Origin: Cannabis sativa
Lineage: Eukaryota > Streptophyta > Magnoliopsida > Rosales > Cannabaceae
Assembly (NCBI RefSeq): GCF_029168945.1
Contig: NC_083604.1
Location: 63,256,211 to 63,320,210, forward strand
Direction of reading: 5' to 3'
Length of the DNA stretch: 64,000 nucleotides
The first letter of the stretch is position 1. Every line of letters starts with the position of its first letter. The notes beneath the pieces were generated by a model that was not told where the DNA came from, made no database searches, and saw only the letters and a list, made by a program, of their open reading frames with translations. A program made the translations under genes and the position numbers. Below, piece by piece: positions 43,082 to 55,726 of this stretch.

Positions 43082-45075
43082 TGTTAGTTAAGGCTAGTTA
43101 TAACATAACTTTTGGGTTAGTTAGTCTAATTATCCAGTTGTATCTAGTTTCTATATAAAGACTTTCAATACATTTTGTAACATTTATTCAAGACAATGTT
43201 CAGATTAATAAGAGAAACTCTTCCTCTCTCTCTCGATATCTCATACGGTATCAGACGCTGTACACACTCATTTTGCAACAATGGCTCACCCGACTACTCG
43301 ATCTACATTATCTCTTCGTCGGATCCAATTGAATCTCAAGATCCAGTCATCAATGGTGATGCACTAGCTTCCACGGCTCTTCCGCCGACAGCTCCTCAAA
43401 GACCTTCTAGCTCCAAGAATGATCGATACACTCACGAAGAAGTCTACCCGGTTCTTCCTCAGTGCCAGAGATCACCCTGGCCTTGTGCTTGTTTTCTCTG
43501 TTCTCACAAGCCAATACTATCAATCATGGAAGCATGCCATTTCAATGGTGTTGGCTGTGAAAAAACAAGACTGGCTTCATCAACGAATTTCTACTAAATT
43601 CAATAAAATGATTGATTTTTCATTCTCTCTGTCTAATCACCACTGCTCTATCTGTCATCTTGCTAGAAGAAAAGTACCCTTTTATTTCAAATAATAACTT
43701 TTAGGGCTCGTTTGGAACATCGTATTGTATTGTATTGTATTATGTTGAATTGGATTATATATCATCTTTTTATATAATACTATGTTAAACTTTAATTTAT
43801 ACTAAAATATTTTATATTTAGGTATCCATAAAAATTAATATCACATATAGTTTTACATAAAAATATTGCACAAAATATAATTTAATATAATACAATAAAA
43901 TACGACTTAATACGACGTTCCAAACGAGCCTTATGGCTTGTTTGATTTAATACACAAACATTTTGGGCTCCTTCCACATAATCAGGGTTGAAGAGTACAA
44001 CTATATCCTAACAATAGTAGATGAAAAATCAAGATTTACATGGAATTACATGTTAAAAACTAAGTTTAAAGTACACACTGTAATTCCTCAATTTTACATC
44101 ATGGTCTGCACTCAATACTCAGTTACTACCTATCCTGTAAGGTCGAACAATACCAAAGAATTCAGTTTCAATTATTTTTTTTCCTCTAAAGCATTGTTTC
44201 ACACCACTCATGTGTAGAACAACCACATTAGAATTCAGTTGTGGAAAGAAAGCATCAACATATTCTAAATGTCGCTAGAGCATTAAGTTATTCCAATCTA
44301 ATATCCTTCTGGTATATTAGTCATATGTTGTTCAGATTGCTATATACTTGCTCAATCGAACACTATCTGCCTTACTCAAAGCCAAGACCTCCTTTGCTAT
44401 ACTACATAGTAAAGAAACTACCTATGATCACCTAAGAACTTTTGGTTACTTATCATATGGTTCCACTCTTGTTCTCACAAGCATAATTTCTCCTAGAAGT
44501 GGAGCTTCTTTTTTCATAGGCTATCCCTCGAGCATGAAGGCTTACACCCTTCTTGACATCCAATCCAATCAAATATATCAAATAGGGATGTGGTCTTTCG
44601 TAAAACCAGCTTTCCCTTTCTTCATCATACACATCAACAAGACATAGAAACCTTATTTTCTTCTCCCACCCCCACATCTCACCCTATTCAATCTTCCACA
44701 TCCCATGACACATCTTTCTCCCCTACCATTACTTCAAGAACAAGTCGCCCCATCAAAACACCATCTCACCTTGTTGATTATGTATATAACACTACCACCA
44801 CACAAGACCCTTTGTCTTATACTATGACAGCTTATGCAAGCCTGCCTAGGTTGTTGTTCTTGAAGAAAACTCCAATTATAAACTCACTACTTATAGTGAG
44901 GCTTCCCAATATACCCATTGGATAAATGCAAGGGATCATGAGACAAAGGCTCTTGAAGCTAATAAAACTTGGATTGTCACAACCCTTCCCCTTGGCCACA
45001 AGGCCATGGGTTGTAAATTAGTTTATAAAATAAAGTACGAACCTAATGGAGAATATATCGATATAAAGCTCGCCT
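43082..45075 (+). mobile_element. Copia fragment: 5' LTR, PBS, gag, integrase, start of RT
   Basis: A short LTR (about 43,082-43,243, starting TGTTAGTTAAGG) is followed by CGGTATCAGACGC at 43,246-43,258, a variant of the initiator-tRNA primer-binding site. Frames then read gag (DHPGLVLV, QSWKHA), a pre-integrase zinc-binding piece (CSICHLARRK), and integrase pieces such as VVERKHQHILNVARAL and HLRTFGYLSYGS. Last comes the start of reverse transcriptase ([30 protein letters not shown]). It stops where RYKARLVAKG would follow. An internal gag-pol deletion and a MITE insertion are present, so it is dead. The LTR resembles the one at 63,603. Confidence 0.85.
43704..43930. mobile_element. MITE, copy 2 of the GGCTCGTTTGGAAC family
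   Basis: Starts GGGCTCGTTTGGAAC and ends GTTCCAAACGAGCC, flanked by TTA on both sides (43,701-43,703 and 43,931-43,933). A 3-bp TTA duplication with these ends fits PIF/Harbinger. It lies in the pre-integrase region of the copia fragment, so it is younger than that element. Confidence 0.75.
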
Positions 45076-47311
45076 AGTTGATAATTAATCGTCGCCTTAG
45101 GGTTGGTATCGAGTAAATTTCATTGAGCCTATGAGACATTTCTCATCTTTATTTTTTGAAACCTAAATATCTCATATTTTCTTTCAAAATATAAAGTATT
45201 GCTTTTTGACCAAGTTAACAACTAACCACTATGAAGCTTAGTTGTACTTTATGAGTGTAACCCATTATTTCAGATTTCATGACTTAACTTAGTGTGCCAC
45301 CTTAAGGGTTAGTGTCACACTAAATTACATCACTTCCTCTTATCTTAGTCAAGAGATCAACTTTGAGCAACAGTATAGACACATACCTTTCTTATGAGGA
45401 CAAAATCAATATCGTCTCGAGGTCAGTGTATACTCTCTCAGTATTGACTAATAATGGAGGTCGCATGTTACCTTAACATATACTCCTTCTCTCACTCACT
45501 ATTTTAGGTTAATATGTTTATTTTATTAATTTCTAGAATTAATACATATTAACCACTTTAATAATTATGATTAATTTATTCATAATAAAAATCTCAAATT
45601 ATAAATATATTTCTCGTCATAATCATTAAATCTCAATTAAATCCTTAAATCATAATTTGTAACCATTTTAAATTAATAGGTTAATTTTAAATTGATCTTA
45701 GCCAGTTTACATATTTTGACTTCAAAAATAATAAACACATAAATACATAGGACAATTCTAATATATCATGTTTCTACTATGAGATGCATGATAATACAAC
45801 CGTGTGAGATTTATATGTATGACATGTTATTCATTAATGCATGCATGTTATTAATCAACTATTAATGAGCATTTATTTAAAAGCAATAAATAAATAATGA
45901 TGATGAACCGGGTATAATTAGATATTTCTAATTTTATAACCTTTGAACTTAGAAAATAAATTACAAAGCTAATTTCTATCGCAACAAGGGTATTTTTATA
46001 ATTTTGTAGGATCGTCGTAAGCCTCAAAATTAATTAAAAGAAAAATTAACTAATAATAATTAAACTAACTTTTAATTTAATATACATTTTAAACCATTTT
46101 AATTAATTAATTCTTAAATCAATTCTTTATTTAAGACAATTTAATTATCTTTAAAGTTTTGTCTTAAAATAATAATATTTATTATTTATTTTTGGGTTAA
46201 GACAATTTTTATCTTAATTTGGTTTTAGGAATGAGTTTGAATTTCAAACCTAAAATCAATTATATTTATTTAATTCAAATATGAATTTAAAAAAATAAAT
46301 GTTCCCCAAAACTTTATTATTTTGACTTAATTATTAAAAAATAAAATTATTTTATTATTTATTAATTAATAATTATGATAGTTATTATTTGAATTTAGAA
46401 TTCAAATAAATAACTATGATATTTATTAGGAATTAAAATTTAAATAAATATCCCAAAATAATCTCAATTATTTACATTAAATAATTTATAATATATATAC
46501 TATATATACATTATATATTATGTATACATTATATATACATAATATATATACTATATAAATGAAATATATATACACTGATAATTTTTGGGTATAAAAAAAG
46601 TGGGGTCAACCACCACCATTGACCACCGTGGTCGGCAGCTTAACAGCCACCTAGGTCGGCCACAGGACGAGTTGCATGATGGCAGAGCACGGAGGAGGTC
46701 GCATGACCTAAACGGGTCAAACTCGTCTAGGACCCAAACCGGTCTTTGTCGCACAATGGCGGAGCACGGGAGGAGGGAACGAGTCCCTCGGTGCTTGATT
46801 ATGGTATGACCACCCTAGAACTACCCTCACGTGTTCTTCCACCACCAATTGCACGGGTCAATAATGACTCGATTGGTTTTGTTCCTCTCTCGTCCATCAT
46901 GCATGCAATCCATGTATGGTTTTTCTACGTGGGCACGATACCCAAAACTACTCAGGTGGTTGTGCATAGCTGGGGAATAATTCTTGAGCTCACATGCATG
47001 TGATTTTGACGTGCATGGATGGCTTTCAAGTTTAGAAATTGAGCTCACATGCTATGAATATTATACAGGTACAATTTTTACTTGAAATAATTTCATAAAA
47101 TAAATTACATAAAATTCATATGAACTGAATTTGACTTACATTATTTTCTAAAATTAATAACAACAAAACCATCACCCAATTATACCATATAATTAACGCT
47201 TCATCAGCTCTCATACATTCACAATAAAACTACCATCCATTCACATACATGTCACATATATATAAATACATGAAATCCACACAAAATTTTATGTATACAC
47301 ATTCATGAAAC
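45076..47311. other. Unassigned retroelement-like region
   Basis: Probably the internal leader of the minus-strand LTR element whose PBS is at 47,312-47,327, and, on its left side, another unidentified repeat. No coding fragment was recognised. It includes a TATA microsatellite (46,490-46,575) and a more GC-rich segment (46,600-47,040) that repeats GAGCTCACATGCATG-type words. Confidence 0.4.
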
Positions 47312-49199
47312 TGCTCTTGATACCAATTGCTGGTTTTATGGTACTAAATCAGGTACGCAGCGGAAGAGTTTTGTATTATCTTATTATCATTGTACCATAG
47401 CCCAAAGGATCTCCAGATGTGTGTACATTAAATCAAAATAATGAATAGTTAGTTTAGAATAAATACCTCTTGAAGTCTATCAGGGTATCCTCAAAATTTC
47501 TCGTATGTTGTATCCCTTAATCCAGAGAATGCAATTTAAACTCACATTAGTGTATTCCAAATCGTTCCACCACACACAAGGAATAGTGTGGGCTATTAGG
47601 ATAAAGTGTATAGGTTTGTTCTTGTTGAGTTCTCAACACATGAGCAAGAACAATTGAGAAAAAAAAAAAATCAATTTCCTTTTTCTCTCTCTAATTTTGA
47701 AAATTATAGTCAGATTAAATATTCTGATTTCTCAAATCAGGCTTCTATTTATAGTAGTTAAATTCCTTTAATTAAATCATATTTAATTCTTTAAATAAAT
47801 AAATATCTATAACTGAATTCAGTTACTGATATTTATGAGGGAATCTCTCAACCACTTGAGAAAATATCTCAACAATCTTGAAATATCTATAACTATTTTT
47901 CAAATTAGATCTTTATCTAATTGAATTAATTAGCCCAAAAAGACAAACTCCATAAGGACAGCAACATAGTAGGCGCCTACCCTTGTCTGTTTAAGACAAG
48001 ATTGATGTCTTTTGTCCTTACAATTTTTGTCTTGACAAATTTTGTCTTAACAATTTTTTCTTTTTCCTATTTAATTAATTTGAAAAATTATTTATTTATT
48101 ACAAAAAATAAATAATTACTATTTTTTCAATTCAAAATAGATTTTTTTGAACAATATTATACTACTCTTTATCTCTACCCTTGATAGTGTTTCAAGGTTG
48201 CGATTCGGAGACCATTGACCTATAATTCTAAGCTCAAATAAACTAGATTATTTATTGAGTCTCATCAACCAAATAATCCTTGTTTACTAATTCCATGATT
48301 ACTCCACAAAAAATATAGAATTGAACTCTTAGATATTATAGAATTATATTTATTGAGTTTAACTGTAGGTGTCCATTGATATAATCCATTCCAGTGACTA
48401 ATCTTCTATGTGTTGATTCGTAATTAGTTTTGGTCAAATTATCGTTTTACCTTTCTAATTACTTCTTTATCATTTAGTTCCATTAATTTACTAGTGGAAG
48501 TATAATTTAGATCTCATCAAAATTTGTGCACAACATTCCAGTTTTAGAATTAATACTTCAAGGGAACTAGCATTCGATTCGTTAAGAAAGTTAGGATTCC
48601 ATAATTGTAAATTATGTTTCCAGCCATCGACATTATTATATTCCCAAAATAGAAGTTGTAAGAATCATTTTCTTTGAGAAACTTTAATGAGTGAATCAAA
48701 GAAACTAATAACATGAACAGGAGTTCATGATAACTCAAGATTTAGGTCAATCTACTATTGATCATCATTATGATATGAATTAGGTCTTTATAGTTAATGG
48801 TATGTTGATAAAGACAGCTTCATTCATATCGGTTCTTATCATATATAATCTCTATTATATACATTAGCTTCACTTTGATGTCATACTACATCTGTAATTT
48901 GAACCGAGATTACTTGTACTAAAGAACAGGCATTAGTGAACCTTACTAGCAACTATTGATTAATGATTTCATAACTTTAATATATTGTTGATTATTTTAC
49001 TCATAGCTAAGTGGTCTTAGTTCTTTGCACATCTACAAGCCACATCCTCATATATGAATAAAGAATTTTTAAATATTTAACATAAATTATTCAATAATAA
49101 TATTAATAACTTAACATCCATACATATATCAAATTTTTAGCTCTTAATCTAATAATCAAAAAATATCTTTACAGGCTTTTTAGGGTATAAACCCTAACA
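47312..49199 (-). mobile_element. Long copia-type LTR with PBS on the minus strand
   Basis: Minus strand: TGTTAGGGTTTATACCC starts at 49,199 and the LTR ends CCAGCA at 47,328 (1,872 bp). ATTGGTATCAAGAGCAG follows at once, a good initiator-Met-tRNA primer-binding site. So this is a 5' LTR reading leftwards. It is inserted in a copia gag gene whose remainder lies at 49,200-49,731. Length and start resemble the long LTR at 3893, but divergence is large. Confidence 0.75.
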
Positions 49200-49731
49200 A
49201 GTCCTGCAAGAAAGCTCATAATAGCCATTTGCTCTCCTTGGCGCTATTGAACCTTCACTTCAGGACTAAATGGTAGTAACACATTAAGCTCTTCATATGT
49301 TTTCTTGAATTCCATAAAGTAATTCATAAGAGACTGATCTTATTTCTCTGCACGATAAAAGACTTTGCAAACATCATACATACGAGATAGGTTTGTCTTT
49401 TCCAGAATACAAAAATCCAAGTAATCCCTTAGTTCTTTAACCAATTCACAGTGATTAATCAAACTAATAACATCATTATCAATAGAATTTTGAATTTGAA
49501 GAAATAAGCGAGCATCCTCACGTAACCACATTTTTCTTGAATCGTCTTTTTCTTTGGGAAAATCATCAGTTAAGTGATCATCTTTGTTAATACTTTTTAG
49601 ATAATTCGAATCATCTTAAACCATTCCAAATAATTCAAACTTTTCAATTTATGGCCCGTTATTTTAAATATCACAGGAATTACATCAGAAACAACGTCCA
49701 CTGATTTTGGGTCTGATTTTGTCTCTACCAT
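49200..49731 (-). pseudogene. Copia gag fragment interrupted by an LTR
   Basis: From the ATG at 49,731 the minus strand reads MVETKSDPKSV, then FKITGHKLKSLNYLEW, typical of the start of copia gag (UBN2/DUF4219-like). After stops the same gag continues as MWLREDARLFLQIQNSI and LSRMYDVCKVFYRAEK (49,340-49,531). It breaks at the LTR junction at 49,199/49,200. Belongs to the small-LTR element at 50,158-50,277. Confidence 0.75.
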
Positions 49732-50145
49732 GATCTTGAAAGCAAAAACAATTAAAAAAGAAAAGGAAGAAAGTGAACAACAAAGAAAGAACACCTAAAC
49801 ACGAAGAAGTAAAAATTCTCAAACCACAATATGAGAAGAACCACCAGAGACAAATGCAAGGAGGACATAGATTATTCAGAAAAGGAGCATAAGTGAATCG
49901 CTGTCGAATTTAAGGTCCCAGCCGCCCCCATGCACCGACGTGTGGGGAAGTTCTCCGCGAATTAGGGTAGCACGTGAGCCTCACACGTGGTATTTCTAGT
50001 GGTTGAACTTTTGGGTTTTGATGATCGACGACTGGGAAGTTTTCCTGTGTGGGCTATGAGAACAGAAACACACTCCAAATAGGGCTTTCGTAAAAAAACC
50101 CTAAATTTTTTAATAGCCCAAATTTTGAATTCCTAATCTAGAGGA

Positions 50146-50277
50146 GCTACGATGCCATGTAAATAATGGTATGTATTTATACACAACTTAGAAAAATTTT
50201 ACTATAAAACTAAATGATAGAGGAAACTAATTAGCCTAATTTCTACCAAATTTTTTTGCTAATATAAATCTCTAACA
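50146..50277 (-). repeat. Short copia 5' LTR (120 bp) and PBS, minus strand
   Basis: TGTTAGAGATTTATATTAGC at 50,277 to ...TATTTACA at 50,158, followed by TGGCATCGTAGCTCC, a variant primer-binding site. The 5' leader to the gag ATG is about 430 bp. It abuts LINE sequence at 50,278. Confidence 0.65.
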
Positions 50278-51742
50278 CTTACTCGTAAAGATGGTTTGGT
50301 TGGCCAGAATTTTAAAGCTCGGTACTTTCTAAATGGTAATTATTTGTCGAGTCAATTGGGAACAATCCGAGTTTTATTTAGCGAAGTGTTGTTGAGGCTA
50401 GAGATCTGATGTGTATTGGGACTGAAAGATGTGTTGGGAGCGGCAGGGAGATTAGTATTCTTCGTGATCATTGGTTCTTAATAACAGTAATCATTTTGTT
50501 ACTTCTTAACATCCTGCCTTGGTAGACAAAACTATGGATTATTCATTCTTCAAGATGGAGCGTAAAGAGTGGAATTCAAATGTTATTTCAGATGTGCTTA
50601 ATGAGAAGGATAAGGCTCTGGTATGTTTCTTTAAGTGATAACATAGATGGTAATTTTTCGTATTGGATAAGGGAAAAATTAGGAAGTACTCTGTTAGTAG
50701 TGCTTATAAGATGATTCAGGAGAATATTGGAGGTCGGAAACAAGATGATAATGTCGAGTTTTGGAGGAAGTTGTGGCAACTAAAAATCCTACCAAAGGTA
50801 CAATAAAACTTTTTGTGGAGAGCTTGTTCTAATTGTTTGCCAACTCAATTTTAGTTATCTCTTAAGAAAGTACAACGATGTTAGATGTCTAATTGTTTAA
50901 GGACCCCTGAAACTGCTCTACACTTATTGGTTCGTTGTCCATTTGCCCAAAGCCGATGGAACATCACAAGAGTGCCAAGTCTGGTGCTGCTGCAATGATC
51001 TTTGCAGCGTGGTTCCAGGAAGGATTACAAGTCTGGAATGGGGAAGAATCAGTGAAAGTTGCAATGGTATGTTGGGCCATTTGGAAATTTAGAAATGATC
51101 TAATTTGGGATGGAAAGATCTCTTCTAATATGGATATAGTTACAACAGCTAAACTCAATTTTGATTAATGGAGTAATGCTTCGATATAGAATAACACCTC
51201 TAAATCAAAATGAAAATAGAGGTGAGATTAAGCATATTGGACCAAACTAATTTTTCCTAACATCAAAGTTAATGTTGATGGTGCTTTATCTATTGAGAAG
51301 GGTCATTTTAGGTGCAGGTTTGTGGCTTAAGCTGCTACTGGTATGGTGCTAGAAGCGAAAAGGAAGCATTAGCTGGATTCTTTGCAGTTGCTCATGGGGG
51401 AGGCTATGACTCAAAGAGGCATTGACTTGGATAAATAATAAAGCTTAGGCTAATGAGGAGATTGAATTTGATTGCCTTACATTAGTTCAAGACTTAAATA
51501 ATTTTTAATTTATAGCTTCTCCTTATAGCTATGTGCTTAATGATTGTAAGGTTTTACTAGACTCTACAATTTCAGTTTCTATTTCTTTTGTAAAACGATT
51601 AGCAAATTAGGTAGCACATATATTAGCGCAATTCTCTCTTGTAGAGGTTGATAATATTTTTTTTCTAAGAATTTGCTCTTGTGATTCATCCATGGTTTTG
51701 GATGGCTTGAGTTAATAAAGTTGTGCTTTATTCAAAAAAAAA
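50278..51742 (+). pseudogene. LINE pol 3' fragment with poly(A)
   Basis: Reads FKARYFLNGNYLSSQLG at the left, then a GSGREISILRDHWFL piece (post-RT region), then zf-RVT FWRKLWQLKILPKVQ...CLRTPETALHLLVRCPFAQSRW, then an RNase H start (KVNVDGALSIEKG). Ends ATAAAGTTGTGCTTTATTC plus A9 (51,734-51,742), the usual plant L1 3' end. Stops and shifts throughout. Confidence 0.8.
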
Positions 51743-51978
51743 TCTAATAATTAATTTAAAGCATTTATATTTATCTTGTTATTTTTGTCGGAGGTTCTTA
51801 CTGGTATAAGTGTCTCTGTTTGTGGCATGTGTATTATACTAGTTTTTTAAAATTTTAAATAATTTATGATATTGAGAGGGAAATTTGAATTTCTATGCTT
51901 ACATTACCTTAAAAAAAATTATAAACTTATACTTACCAATATTTTTAATATATGACAACGTTATTGTTTTCTCCAAAA

Positions 51979-52345
51979 TAGGGTGTTCATAAAAACTGAA
52001 AAATCGAAACCGACCATCAAACCGACCAGACCGTAATCGAATTTTCGGTTCCACATCATCACCGAATTTGGCGGTCAGTTTCGGTTTCGGTTTTTTTGAC
52101 ATGGCAGTCGGTTTCAGTTTTTGAAATAAAAAAATAGTTTAACCAAAAAATCGTCAAAACCGCCTAAAATTGCCAAAAACTGCCTAAAACTGCCAAACCG
52201 AAAACCGTCAAAAATCGTACGGTCGGTTTTATACGGTTATAATTTCTAAACGGTCGGTTACAGTTTTCGTAAAATAAAAACCGTAACTGACCGGTCGGTT
52301 ATAAAATTGTAAAAACCGACCATAACCGACCGATTTTCACCCCTA
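51979..52345. mobile_element. 367-bp hAT-type MITE
   Basis: Ends TAGGGTGTTCATAAAAA and TTTTCACCCCTA are imperfect inverses. Flanks CTCCAAAA (51,971-51,978) and CCCCAAAA (52,346-52,353) match 7/8, as expected for hAT. The inside is packed with CCGACC/GGTCGGTT and AACCGTAA-type subterminal motifs in both orientations. Related in its ends to the 690-bp element between the annexins, but the interior differs. Confidence 0.8.
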
Positions 52346-52353
52346 CCCCAAAA

Positions 52354-53429
52354 TACCCTCCCCCAATTACATCAACTCCTCTCTTCCCATCTTTTCCCCT
52401 AAACGTAAATCGGACCCATCGGGTCCAAGGCATCGGACCCATCGGGCTCAAAGAATCGAATCCGTCGGGCCCATCGGACCCTCCTATATCGGGCCCATCG
52501 GGTTGTCATCTTCAACCTCCAGCCATGCCCCCATCAGACCCGACCATTGGACGGGCATCGGGCCCGATCTAAAAAATCCAATTTTCGACAAATCTCTTCC
52601 TAATTAATCTTCCTAAATCTAACCTTAACTAACAAATTTCACACAAAATTGCAATATATTATTCTATTTCATGAATTTAAATACCAACAATTAAAGGAAA
52701 AAATTGAAACAAAAAAAATTATCTTAAACATGTTGAGTGGTCTGGGCAGTCGGCGTGGGTGATGTGGGTTGAGGGGGGCGGTCGGCCGTGGGTCACGTAG
52801 GCTGGTCGGCTGCATTGGTGGTCTGCCGTGGGTGGGTGGTCTGCGTGTGTGGGTGCAGCACCGAGCGAAAGAGAAAGAGAGAAAGAGAGGCGAAAGAGAG
52901 AGAGGGCAGGTTTCAAATGGGAGGGGGGTAATGTGAGAATTAAGTAAATGTTATCTCATTTTACCAATACCCCTATTTTAAGTTTAGAGAAAAAATTATC
53001 CCCTAATGCATGCATAGAAATTTAAATTTCCCTATTGAAAATAGAATTCAAAATTATAATTAATTATACGCATAAAAAAATAATAATAATTAATTATACG
53101 CATAACAAAAAATTAATGCGTCCAACTAAATATTTAAATTTTATTTTTGATACCGTATATTATTATAATTTTTTTTAAAAAAAAAAAAAAACACTAACTG
53201 ATAAAATACATGTTTTAATTATAATATAGAATGTAATATAAATAAAATTGTGTTATATATTAACAACAAAAGTGATACTACTAATAAATTCTCTTATAAT
53301 TATAAAATAACTTATATATAATACAATCTGTTGGCCACCATACACTAACATAAATATAGAGTTCTTGTAATAATTTAATGTTTTGAAATCCTTTTGCATA
53401 TATGTGTGTAGTTTATGATAAGGCTCTCA
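52354..53429. other. Intergenic: GGGCC(C)ATCGG minisatellite, GC-rich tract, AT-rich tail
   Basis: At about 52,409-52,505 CATCGGACCCATCGGG-like words are repeated four to five times. At 52,735-52,910 lies a locally GC-rich GGTCGGC/GTGGGTGGTC tract followed by GAAAGAGA repeats. From 52,980 the sequence is AT-rich and empty. No gene is supported; an ORF antisense to the GC tract is low-complexity. Confidence 0.5.
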
Positions 53430-54098
53430 TTAAAATGCCTCAAAAGTTGTGGCAAGTGCAAAGACATGATAATCTTCACAAGTACAAGAACAACGATAGT
53501 GACCAGATTTACACCCACAATCGTCCCATTTCTTTTTCTTCATTCCCATTTTAGCCCTACTACTTTTCTCCACTATTACTTCCTCTTCATTATGATCCTC
53601 TGTCGAAACCCTAACCCTAATCTCCACCTTCAGTTTAGCTAATGATGGTACTGCACCACTAATGTATCTACCACTAGTACGGCCTATATTCACCCACTTC
53701 TCTAAGACCATGTTTGGAGACTCATCAATAACTTCCTTCCACAAAATCTCAGCCCTACCCAAAAGTTTCGAACCCCAAAAACTACTTCTAAATAATGTTG
53801 ATCTTTTTTTTCTCCACCTTAGCTCGAAAACAAAACTCTCTAATTGCTTTAGTTTTGTGATCATGTCCGTACGAGTATGGCCAGCTGTAGTGAAAGAACA
53901 CTCCAAGGAGAAAGACTCGTTCCAAACGTGGTTGCCATTGATGGAAATTTCTTTGGTTTTGAGCCCAACTTTTCTCTTGTCTTTTTCTCCTCCATTAACA
54001 TAGTACCTCACAAATATGTTACCTTTGGACTTGGGTTCTACGTTTATTGCTTCTATGATTTTCAGTTCGAGGCTCATATGAGAATTAGGAGAAACCAT
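53430..54098 (-). CDS. C2-domain protein, single exon
   Basis: Uninterrupted 222-aa ORF. The first half has C2-domain features: a first strand SLELKIIEAINV, FVRYYVN, a basic patch KDKRKVGLKT, then VWNESFSLEC, the usual 'WNE.F.F' strand. The canonical loop Asp residues (D-x-x-G-x-SDPY) are absent, so Ca2+ binding is doubtful and lipid binding would be Ca2+-independent. The middle contains LLGRAEILWKEVID, another C2 strand. The C-terminus is Cys-rich (CGCKSGHYRCSCTC). It resembles small plant C2/'CaLB' proteins of unknown role. Start chosen as the first ATG downstream of a good TATA box; four residues later an alternative Met is possible. No membrane segment. A stand-alone gene in transposon-rich surroundings. 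Confidence 0.8.
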   Translation of the reverse strand: MVSPNSHMSLELKIIEAINVEPKSKGNIFVRYYVNGGEKDKRKVGLKTKEISINGNHVWNESFSLECSFTTAGHTRTDMITKLKQLESFVFELRWRKKRSTLFRSSFWGSKLLGRAEILWKEVIDESPNMVLEKWVNIGRTSGRYISGAVPSLAKLKVEIRVRVSTEDHNEEEVIVEKSSRAKMGMKKKKWDDCGCKSGHYRCSCTCEDYHVFALATTFEAF

Positions 54099-54120
54099 GC
54101 TCTACTATACTCGTGTGTGT

Positions 54121-54147
54121 TTTTTCTTTCTTTCTTTCTTTCTTTCA
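54121..54147. repeat. (CTTT)n microsatellite in the C2 gene 5' UTR
   Basis: Six to seven TTTC units 25-50 bp upstream of the start codon; reads as GAAA on the coding strand. Confidence 0.85.
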
Positions 54148-54165
54148 AATCTCAACACTAGCTAG

Positions 54166-54175
54166 TATTTATATA
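54166..54175 (-). promoter_or_regulatory. TATA box of the C2 gene
   Basis: TATATAAATA on the minus strand, about 70 bp upstream of the start codon. Confidence 0.65.
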
Positions 54176-54639
54176 GATATGTTATACGTAGCCAATTATC
54201 TATAGAAGAGCATAATCCAAGAGAATATTTGGATCTTATTGTTGAAAATAATACTATATTGTCATATTGGTTGTGAAGTGAACTAAGTATAAGATTGAGT
54301 GGATTATTATAAATTATACTATATTGTCATATAGGTCCCTTAGATTCTTGAAGGGGTAGATATATTCTAAAATGACTCTTATTTTAATTGATTGAAAGAC
54401 CAATTGTATATGTCAAATCTTATAAATATGTTTAAATATGATATGCGTGGGTTGCCCACTAATATAAATAATCATAATTAAGTTGTAGGTAGATTCACAA
54501 TCCACTAATACAGTCCGGACACGATAAAACTTTTCTTCTAAATGGGAGTAAATGGGAGTAGGTGAGTAAGTAAAATATAGGTTATTTAGTATTTTTGTAT
54601 GATGGTTGTTGTACTATTTACATTATTGTAAATTAATTT
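54176..54639. other. Intergenic, upstream of the C2 gene
   Basis: AT-rich; a TAAATGGGAG duplication near 54,540. Repeated ACTATATTGTCATAT(T/A)GGT words at 54,252 and 54,318. No gene. Confidence 0.4.
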
Positions 54640-54964
54640 TTTTTTTATGGGTAAATGGCGGCAAAATCCCTAATGTTTTTGTTTTGGTTTTATTAAACCC
54701 CCACAAACTAAATTTCTGCGGGTAAACTCCCAAAACCACGAACTATTAGCAATTTACCCTTTCCATCCAAATTTAGTTGTTAAGTGCTAGGTAGGCTTGT
54801 CCACGTGGACACAATATACACGTGCACTACAAGAATATTGGTTAATACCAACGTCACTATTACCAACGCCTAAAAGTCCTCATTAAAAATGAGGGTATCA
54901 ATATCGACATCTGCCTGTCGTTGGGAAAGCTATTCAGTTTTTTTTTAAAAAAAAAAATAGTTAA

Positions 54965-55140
54965 TTAATAACGACTTTTTTTTTCAATAACGACAATGTC
55001 GTTATTGAAAAAATCTTCAATAACGACATTGTCGTTGGGAATGTGTGTGTGGTTTTTGAAAAGGAGCTGTTGATTTGGGCGGTAAATTTCCCCCCAAAAT
55101 TGTCCCCAACGACATAGTCGTTGGGGCATGTCGTTGGGGA
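54965..55140. repeat. CACTA left subterminal palindromes
   Basis: Multiple ACGACA(A/T)TGTCGT palindromes and single TCGTTGGG or CAACGAC units in both orientations, as expected for transposase binding sites of En/Spm elements. The matching set is at 59,715-59,950. Confidence 0.8.
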
Positions 55141-55726
55141 CAATTTTGCTATAAAAAAAAATTGCAGAGGAAACCATTTCATTTCCTTCTCATCACAGTC
55201 CGCCTCTCCCCTTCAAAAACCCTATTTCAGAAACTCCGCCTCTCCCCCTTCAAAAACCTCATTTCAGATCCTTCCGCCCACCACCACTCCGTCCCCGACG
55301 TCGTCTGACCGCCCAGGCTTCGGCTCCTCCGGCTGTAGCGTCGGCCCACCACCGGTGGCATTTGTGAGGTAATATTTCATTATTTTTTTTAGTAGCATGT
55401 ATTTTTATATATGTATTTGTATTTATAAATTTTTTTTGTTTTAATCTTTGTAGCTATTTAGTTGTATTTATTTTGATTTGTAAAATGTTATATGTGATTG
55501 TAGTTGTTGTTTGTTTTATTTTTAATATATATGGGTGAATATTTTGAAATTAGTTTTTTTTTAGATAATATTTGTATTTGTATTTGTTTTTGTTATTGTG
55601 TAACCCTAAATCTATTTGTTAAATTCAAGAATATTAATAGAAACAACAGCAGCAACAATATAATAATAATAATAATAATATCAGACTTTTAAAAAAACTT
55701 TAGTCTTAATTGAATATATATCTTAA

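Noticed and set aside
46551..47048. Overlapping open frames on both strands in a GC-richer segment
   Set aside because: No domain, no consistent start context, lies in the leader region of a retroelement.
53415..54161. Open frames antisense to the C2 gene
   Set aside because: They are shadows of the 222-aa minus-strand gene, which has a TATA box, a domain and a clean stop.
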